DNA of 64,000 nucleotides from Pseudopithomyces maydicus (Eukaryota > Ascomycota > Dothideomycetes > Pleosporales > Didymosphaeriaceae): assembly GCA_026873275.1 (NCBI GenBank), contig JANTUC010000017.1, positions 496,001 through 560,000 of the forward strand. The letters run 5' to 3'. Shown here piece after piece: positions 58,344 through 64,000 of this stretch (position 1 is the stretch's first letter; every line of letters starts with the position of its first letter). The translations under genes were made by a program, and so were the position numbers. Under the pieces are notes generated by a model. It was not told the origin of the DNA, did not search any database, and saw nothing but the letters and a program-made list of their open reading frames with translations.

Positions 58344-59710
58344 ATGAAAACTTTCACAGCAATTGCTAGTCTTGTTGCCATTGCAAGTGCAGCATATCCT
58401 GGTGACATCGTTCAATACTGGTCAGCTCTGACATTTGTGTCGTATGATATCTAAACCCCCAATGACTAACTTTGTCTTAGGGTGGATCAATCTGCTATTC
58501 TTGTCAATGGCACTGTCATCAATGGTCTTCCGTCACCACCCTCGGGCTGGTATGAAGCAATTGTGCAAGGCGCCGTTTATCTCGCCGCCACCAAATCAGC
58601 CTCGAAACCGCTCGCTTTCCAGCAGCTTGCTGTATCTCATGCAGCTCACGATGCTCTTCTCTGGACCTTTCATGGCACTCGCTTGTATGCAACTGTGAAC
58701 TCAAAACTCAAGGCCGTCCTCGCTCCCATTGGCATTGACGCCTCATCTCCTGATGGAACTCGTGCAAGACAAATTGGCAGAGAAGCTGCTCGAACTGTGA
58801 TTGTGGCTAGAGCTGATGATGGTATCAATAACTTTGTGGATTATGAGCAGCAGCCCGCTGCCCCAGGTGTCTATCAGGCCACACCCGGCGGCAGCCCGGT
58901 CCCGGATACGCCTCAAGCGCAGTTCATTCGACTCTTCGGTGGCCTTGGTGATGTGAAGCGCTTTCGTGCTCCACCTCCGCCAAACGCGACAAGTCCTGAG
59001 TATGAGCCCTACTTGATACAGGTCAAAACACAAGGAGAACGCAATTCTACAGTACGGAGGCCATATGATACCGAGACGGCCTACTTCTGGAGGGAAAGCA
59101 GCCCCATGTAAGTTTTTTTTCGAACTCGCTCCATATAGATCATCGTATTGACAAGGACCAAAGTGGTTGGAACCGTCTTGCACACGCAGTGATTGGTAAC
59201 GCCCTAGCTGCCGACGTGGTCGCTTCCGCAAAGTTCTATGCACAGCTAAACTATGCACTTGCCAACGCTGCCATCGCGTCTTGGGATTCCAAGTTTTTCT
59301 ACAATTCCTGGCGCCCTATCACTGCCATTCGTTACCCGGATACCTACCTGAATTCCAATCGCTCCGTGTATGACCCTGATTGGACACCGCTTCTCACGCC
59401 AACGCCCAACCATCAGGATTACCTTTCCACGCACGCTACATTTGGAGGCGCTGCTGCTGCTGTGATCAAGATATGGAATAAAAATAGCGACGTTGTTGAT
59501 GTGAGACTGAGCAGTAATGTGACAGTGGACAACGTAGGTGTTGTTACAAGGAGGATAACGAATCTAACGGCAGCGGCGTATGAGAATGGAAATAGCAGAG
59601 TGTTTGGTGGAATACATTTCCAATTTGCAAGTAACGTGGGAAATGAGATCGGGGCATGGGTGGGGAGAGAGACTGTGAAGGCTTTTAACAAACACTGGGA
59701 TGAATTTTGA
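58344..59710 (+). CDS. Vanadium-haloperoxidase/PAP2-type secreted protein, phase mismatch at intron 2
   Basis: Related to vanadium chloroperoxidase and acid phosphatases, which share an active site holding vanadate or phosphate. Exons 58344-58420, 58481-59107 and 59156-59710. The signal peptide is MKTFTAIASLVAIASA. VSHAAHDALLWTFHGTRLYA is an early helix pair. FFYNSWRPITAIRYP, then PNHQDYLSTHATFGGAAAA with its His, and SRVFGGIHFQFASNVG match the family's C-terminal signature. The canonical N-terminal anion-binding Lys cannot be placed with certainty. The total is one base short: donor CCAT|GTAAGT and acceptor ACAAG|GAC differ in phase. One more C in the CCCC at 59102-59105 would give SSPHDQSGWNRLAH (419 aa). 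Halogenating or phosphatase activity is undecided. An unusual splice is the other option. Confidence 0.78.
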
Positions 59711-60015
59711 ACAACGTTGTGGCATGTAAGCCATACGAACCGTAGAAATGGAAGTAAAATTTCTTCTTCCCATGTGCCTTCGCGTGAGATTATCGAAACA
59801 CCTATCTTTTGGCCTTCATCTATGTCTTTCCATCGCAATCAGAGATTGAAGTTCCTGTGAACAGTTCTAACGTGAATCCTAGGCAGAGGTGAGTCCTGAA
59901 AGGACGCATACATAAAGCCCTTACTGCCGTTTTCTAGTTCTCCTTCCTACCACACAACATACTACTTGCTAATATTGCAATATCGCTATCGACACTTCAC
60001 CAACTACTCTGAAAC
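59711..60015. other. Intergenic, 305 bp
   Basis: Between two plus-strand genes, with a pyrimidine-rich stretch before 60016. Nothing else seen. Confidence 0.55.
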
Positions 60016-60936
60016 ATGCCTCCGCGGTTCTCTTGGCGTTTTTGGCGCGGTGAACCTCTCTGCATATTTAGGCACCCTTTCACTTATTCGGAAATTGATG
60101 AGTTCGAACAACATGAGCTCATATGCGCAGCCAGGGAGTTGATAGAATGTTATAATTTTAACTGCCCGAATCCGCTCCTTTGCATGGGGTCAGGAAGCAA
60201 CGCCCATCGGCGCGCCTTATTTACGACTATCCAAAGGATGGTGGAAATAGGCGAACAAAGCCTATACCATATGCCGATTATGCTTTCTAATCTTACTGCA
60301 ATAGTACCAGGAACCAATACCGTTATACAAACAGGCATTTCACGTCAGCAAACAGTCGTCCAGCCAGTAATTCAGCAGAGTTCCAGCTCCAGGGTCGTCC
60401 GAAACATCCAAGTTCAGCCAGAAGTCCAGAAGACTGTCATCGAGGAACACATCCATCAACCAGATCCCATCGTTCAAGTCGAGAAAAGAACGATTGTACA
60501 CCAAGGAGGTCTCACCTGGGAGGCGGGCCGTAGCACCACCGTAACGCAGGGCGGCTCGAGCAGCAAGTCTCACGCCAAATCTAAATCCAGCGGTCGGCGG
60601 CGTCGGACGCCATCTCCGGAAGTTGAAGAGTATAGTAGTGATGAGGGTAGGCATGGACGCAGCAACAGGAAAAGCCAGAGTCGGAAGTTAATCAAAGACC
60701 GTAGTGAGAGCAGGGATTCGGATCATGGCCGTCGTGATCGGCGTCGTCGGAAAGACCGAAGCCGGAGTCGTGAGCGAGATCGCGAGCGGAGTCGTGATAG
60801 AAGTAAGAGCAGGAACCGGAATAGGCATTCTAGGAGGGAGAAGAGCCGTGAGCGAAGTACGCATCGCAATTCGCGTAGAGAAGAGTCTCCCCGCGAGTAT
60901 GACTACGCGTCTAGCTCTAGTCATCGGTCTGGTTAA
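60016..60936 (+). CDS. Unknown protein with small N-terminal domain and RS-rich tail
   Basis: No function is assigned. A single exon gives 306 aa. Residues 1-90 look folded: WRFWRGEPLCIF, HPFTYSEIDEFEQHELICAA, RELIEC and HRRALFTTIQRMVEIGEQSL. The middle is Gln/Val-rich (QQTVVQPVIQQSSSSR). From about residue 185 the tail is rich in Arg, Ser, Lys and Asp with RS, RD and SRSRERDRERSR repeats, as in splicing-associated proteins. The N-terminal segment aligns without gaps to that of the gene at 61937 (8 identities in 26 positions, including the ending EC). That suggests a diverged tandem duplication. RS content hints at a nuclear, RNA-linked role, but low-complexity tails arise easily. Confidence 0.7.
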   Translation: MPPRFSWRFWRGEPLCIFRHPFTYSEIDEFEQHELICAARELIECYNFNCPNPLLCMGSGSNAHRRALFTTIQRMVEIGEQSLYHMPIMLSNLTAIVPGTNTVIQTGISRQQTVVQPVIQQSSSSRVVRNIQVQPEVQKTVIEEHIHQPDPIVQVEKRTIVHQGGLTWEAGRSTTVTQGGSSSKSHAKSKSSGRRRRTPSPEVEEYSSDEGRHGRSNRKSQSRKLIKDRSESRDSDHGRRDRRRRKDRSRSRERDRERSRDRSKSRNRNRHSRREKSRERSTHRNSRREESPREYDYASSSSHRSG

Positions 60937-61822
60937 GCTTGGGTCCCTGATCTATTTGTATCTTAGCCTATCATCTGCTGTGCACATATCTAGGCTATTA
61001 TACTACCTCCTTGGATATTAAATTGCAAAATAATGTTTCCTCCCAAGGTTTTTTTGTTCCATTTTTGCAAGAAACTAGCTTTCGTGAATTGTTGAATGTA
61101 TGTTTTGTCATTTGGTGAAAAAGGTGTCTAGTCAACACGACAACGACGGCGTAAAAAATTGTTGGAAAAAAGTGTTTCTCCACTGGATAGCGAAAAACAT
61201 GGTGTAGAAGGAAGGCCTGTTAAATGTGTAAGATTTTCTGCTACTCTTTTCTCACTCTTGTTTTGAATTAGATGCAAGTGTTTAATACGACGATGATCTA
61301 TTTTGTATGCACCTATTTGGGTCCCAAAATGGTTATATTCCAAGCAAACATGTCACTAAAATCAATATCAAAATTCGGCCTTATAGATATTATTGAAAGA
61401 TATTTCTGAGTTACTGCTGTCTTTGAAGCAACTATTCTCTTCTTGCATGTCGTGGTACGATAATTTAGTGACAATACCGTAGTATTTTACTTGTAGATTC
61501 TTTCGCCCATTTCTATGGCTCCAATTATTTTCCTTCCCAACTCAACGATCAGATGATTAGAATAACATGCGTAATATGTAGAATTCAAATATTTGTGTAC
61601 TTTGTCGACCGTTTGCCTGTAATCATCGCACCACAAGATGTGTGTTGTCTCTGTGTTGGCAAAAGTTACGTGTAGAAATATATTGAAACCCTCATTCATT
61701 ACTTGCATCAGAAATCAAGATGAAAAGTTCAGTCAATTTTAAGCAAAGAAACTGATCATGCTCTACGTGTCATCTGACTTGTGAAGTAGGTAAACCACGT
61801 CGCTTCCCAGCTACGACCAACG

Positions 61823-61828
61823 TATATA
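61823..61828 (+). promoter_or_regulatory. TATA box of the gene at 61937
   Basis: TATATA in the context CGTATATAATCC, about 114 bp upstream of the ATG and 31 bp upstream of a leader intron donor. Confidence 0.5.
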
Positions 61829-61853
61829 ATCCAAAACGCGCGGCAGAAACTTT

Positions 61854-61904
61854 GTAAGTTTTTCTGACACACTCCACGACAATACTAATTAAAAATCTCA
61901 TCAG
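61854..61904 (+). other. Probable 5' UTR intron
   Basis: GTAAGT donor, a branch-like ATACTAATT, and acceptor ATCAG over 51 nt, entirely before the ATG at 61937. All three signals are strong. The leader would be spliced. Confidence 0.65.
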
Positions 61905-61936
61905 AAATCCCAAATACCCAGAGAAAACAAATCACG

Positions 61937-62497
61937 ATGCCGCTCAGCTACGGAAACACCGCCTACATGTGGATACATCCGTTACTTCACGAAGAGATTG
62001 AGCATGCCAGCATCTACGAACTTTCAGACATGTGGGATCAGATCGAGGAATGTCTAATCAACGGCTATTATGGACGAAACCATCCTTCTGCGATGGAACG
62101 TAGCTTGGAGAAAATAGACATACTCCTACAATGCCAGCTCGTTTCGAGCTTATGCTCTTTTAGTTCTGGCAACTCAGGGGAGGATACAGACTCTAGTCTG
62201 GGGTCCTCAAGTGAGGACGATGTGCCTCTCTCTCGAAGCATGCCTCCTCGTCGGCGTCGTGGTAGGGGTGATAGGACACGAGGTGGTGGTAGTCTGGGAG
62301 CAGCAGAAAGAACAGGAACTGTGGACGATGCAGAAATTGAGGAAGATGCGGAAGACGTTGATTCTGCTTCTATAGTAGCCACCACAGGGGTTGGGGAGAG
62401 CCAAGAACAGGGGACGGGACGGGGCGCCAGACCCACACGCGGAAGAGGGCGAGGATATGGCAGAAGAAGAGGAAGATTAGGCCATGGTCGCCGTTAA
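61937..62497 (+). CDS. Unknown protein with small N-terminal domain and Gly/Arg-rich tail
   Basis: No function is assigned. A single coding exon gives 186 aa. Residues 1-72 look folded and helical: YMWIHPLLHEEIEHASIYEL, then MWDQIEECLINGYYGRNHPS and MERSLEKIDILLQCQL. A Ser/Asp/Glu patch follows (GEDTDSSLGSSSEDD), then Arg/Gly clusters (PPRRRRGRGDRTRGGG), an acidic patch, and a final RGRGRGYGRRRGRLGHGRR. The HPxxxxEI..EL..EC layout matches the start of the protein at 60016 with no gap, pointing to common origin. The alternating acid and basic low-complexity blocks suggest nucleic-acid binding. A TATA box and a leader intron lie upstream, evidence that the gene is transcribed. Confidence 0.7.
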   Translation: MPLSYGNTAYMWIHPLLHEEIEHASIYELSDMWDQIEECLINGYYGRNHPSAMERSLEKIDILLQCQLVSSLCSFSSGNSGEDTDSSLGSSSEDDVPLSRSMPPRRRRGRGDRTRGGGSLGAAERTGTVDDAEIEEDAEDVDSASIVATTGVGESQEQGTGRGARPTRGRGRGYGRRRGRLGHGRR

Positions 62498-63559
62498 ATC
62501 CTTTGTTGAAAACAACTTGTCACTCCTGGTGGCCGAGGAGTCATCAGAAGGTGTAATCGTCTCAAATTCTGCCCGAGGGTTGCTACACCGACGAGCAAAC
62601 CGGATTCGAGGCAACGTCACTAAACTTCTTTACCTGGGTGTTGTCGTTAGGTTGCAGGCAGCCGTTGATAATAATCCATATGCTCGATTTCTCTCAAATA
62701 GGTTTTTCACTGCTAACCATCATCGTCTCTGATCCTACTCTGCATCAGCGAACTCATCTCGTTCATCTCACAGCTCTTCTCTGAATGAAGCCTACCACTT
62801 TGCCCAATGCACCCTATACTTTCCTTCTTCAGCTTTATTGTTCTTTGCTCTTGTCCATGCACCTATGCATCCAGCCCACGTAAATACGACTGCAAGATTG
62901 ATACCAATAAACAAGATGGGGTTTTTAGGACCGGGTCGAATCACTGAGTCCACCATATCGATATGGTTCTAGAAAACAGACACACTGAAAAGCCGCAGAA
63001 GATGCCTCAGAAGGAGTGCCCCTGCCCGGGGAGCAGTGTGTAAGCGGGTTTGGATTAGTCATGACATCACCGTTGCTGCATAGCGAATCATACCCGATTA
63101 GTCATTCTCCGTACGAAAGCAATACCCTGAGTGCAACAGGAGTAGGGTTTAGGTAGGCATCACGAATAAAATCACGGTCAGCAAAGAAACAAATTATGAG
63201 AGTGTGTATTCTTATTGCATGAGACTACTTGCGAGAACCCAGGAAACCAGAGTTGCTCTTATCAAACCCTACACCAGTAGTGTATTGAACTTTACAAGTA
63301 AGCCATCGGGAAAGCAATGAGTATACAAAGAAAGCCCCGTGGCAGACTGCCCGTCTTTAGTAGGAACTGATCGTATGGAGAACCAGTCGCCGGGTTTTGT
63401 AACCAGAAACTGCTCCATGCAGCTTCCCATGAGGAATCTGTAGACCACCAAAGCTACCAACCGGAACAGGTATAACAATTTCAGGACTGCCAAGGGAAGT
63501 TCCCAAAGCAACAAACACCAAGTGCTTACGAAAGAATTCGTATACGAAGTGCACTTCGC
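62498..63559. other. Convergent intergenic region, 1.06 kb
   Basis: A plus-strand frame of 82 codons overlaps the end of the previous gene in another frame (62484-62732) and shows no domain. The remainder is the 3' side of the AT-hook gene. Nothing else supported. Confidence 0.5.
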
Positions 63560-64000
63560 TCACTTGTCGTTCTTTCCCTTCTTGATAACCGAGACGGTCG
63601 GACCCTTCTTCGGGGCAGGTGTAGGGGCGGTCTTCGCCTTCTTCTTGACAGGAGGTCGATGGATCTTGCCAGCTTCCTTGTCCTTCGCAGGCCTACCCCG
63701 CTTCTTGGGAGAGTCCTCATTCGCGAACGCCTTCTTTGCACCTATACCCTTCTTGACCAGCACCTTGCCCTCCTTCTCATAGTCGCCCTTCGCCTTGATC
63801 ATCTTCGTACCCTTGTCGGCCCGCTCCCTAGGCACCTTCTGAGGCTCGCCAACGAAGCCGTTATCATCGAGATAGTGAATAACGTCCAAAGCGATGTCGC
63901 AGAACTCTTGCGGACCGCGGATGAGCCCGTAGGCTGGCTTCCGCGTTCCCTCTGCGAGACCCACACGCCAGCGGTCCGTGACAGCGAAGAAGATCTCATC
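63560..64000 (-). CDS. AT-hook protein, C-terminal part, cut by window edge
   Basis: The open frame enters from beyond base 64000 and ends at 63560, giving 146 visible residues. The upstream part reads DEIFFAVTDRWRVGLAEGTR, then YGLIRGPQEFCDIALDVIHY and LDDNGFVGEPQKVPRERADK, a compact segment that looks conserved but that I cannot name. The rest is Lys-rich with PKKRGRPAKDKE, a good match to the AT-hook core RGRP, which binds the minor groove of AT-rich DNA. It ends in Lys/Pro repeats and KKGKNDK. The protein is probably nuclear and chromatin-linked. The start and any further domains are outside the window. Confidence 0.75.
   Translation of the reverse strand, partial: DEIFFAVTDRWRVGLAEGTRKPAYGLIRGPQEFCDIALDVIHYLDDNGFVGEPQKVPRERADKGTKMIKAKGDYEKEGKVLVKKGIGAKKAFANEDSPKKRGRPAKDKEAGKIHRPPVKKKAKTAPTPAPKKGPTVSVIKKGKNDK

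Larger units (their letters stand above)
60937..61936. other. Intergenic, 1.0 kb, AT-rich
   Basis: Low-GC DNA with short frames only. The right end holds a TATA box and a leader intron for the next gene, listed separately. Confidence 0.6.

Noticed and set aside
62484..62732. Plus-strand frame of 82 codons after the RGG-tailed gene
   Set aside because: Considered as a frameshifted extension, but no shared motif or plausible joining site was seen.
1..64000. Secondary-metabolite cluster, mobile element or CRISPR array
   Set aside because: No polyketide or peptide synthetase, terpene enzyme, transposase, reverse transcriptase, long terminal repeats or spaced direct repeats were found. The oxidative enzymes here are scattered among housekeeping genes.

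Overview
The window is nuclear DNA of a filamentous ascomycete (Pezizomycotina; a Dothideomycete is my best guess, from protein style only). The evidence is compact genes with 45-90 nt GT..AG introns, Kozak-like starts, and fungal families such as a HET-domain gene, DUF3433 and DUF7703 membrane proteins, an EF-hand NADPH oxidase, an AA11-type LPMO and an Mmc1-like protein. I see no transposon, rRNA, tRNA or CRISPR array. I support 29 protein genes, one cut by each window edge, with splice sites worked out by hand from reading frame and family motifs.

Layout. 1-1525: 3' part of an unknown Ser/Thr/Pro-rich protein (-). 1944-3626: SPO11 with eight exons (-), divergent from the CAF-1 large subunit at 4175-6133 (+). 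7805-13688: an anchored aspartic-protease-like protein (+), an alpha/beta hydrolase (-) and a NoxC-type NADPH oxidase (+). 14118-17325: a glycosylasparaginase-like enzyme and an unknown nuclear-type protein (+). 18317-20328: a HET gene broken by a stop codon (+). 21346-22386: a DUF7703 protein (+). 22934-33727: a seven-gene block on the minus strand (two unknowns, dephospho-CoA kinase, CFIm25, calcineurin A, AA11-like LPMO). 35992-40252: a 1253-aa DUF3433 membrane protein (-). 40925-44414: a divergent pair, MAT2B-like reductase (-) and Mmc1-like protein (+). 45190-51409: a divergent pair, HAT2 (-) and XRN1 (+). 51828-64000: SPC3, a PEBP-like secreted protein, a small membrane protein, a nitronate monooxygenase, a vanadium-haloperoxidase-like protein, two small basic-tailed proteins that look like diverged tandem paralogues, and the end of an AT-hook protein.

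Functional links. SPO11, CAF-1, HAT2, CFIm25 and XRN1 are chromosome and RNA housekeeping genes. Calcineurin A and the calcium-binding NADPH oxidase are both calcium-signalling outputs, but nothing shows that they are co-regulated. The secreted or surface proteins (LPMO, PEBP, haloperoxidase-like, protease-like) are scattered and do not form a biosynthetic cluster.

The most consistent oddity is in the data. Five otherwise normal genes, including calcineurin A, each lack exactly one base needed to keep frame, and in each case the best site is a run of G or C. The simplest reading is single-base under-calls in the assembly. The HET gene is different: it has a TGA in place of an expected Trp codon with frame kept on both sides. 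The best candidates for undescribed biology are the tandem paralogue pair at 60.0-62.5 kb, the protease-like surface protein without catalytic motifs, and several conserved-looking unknowns.
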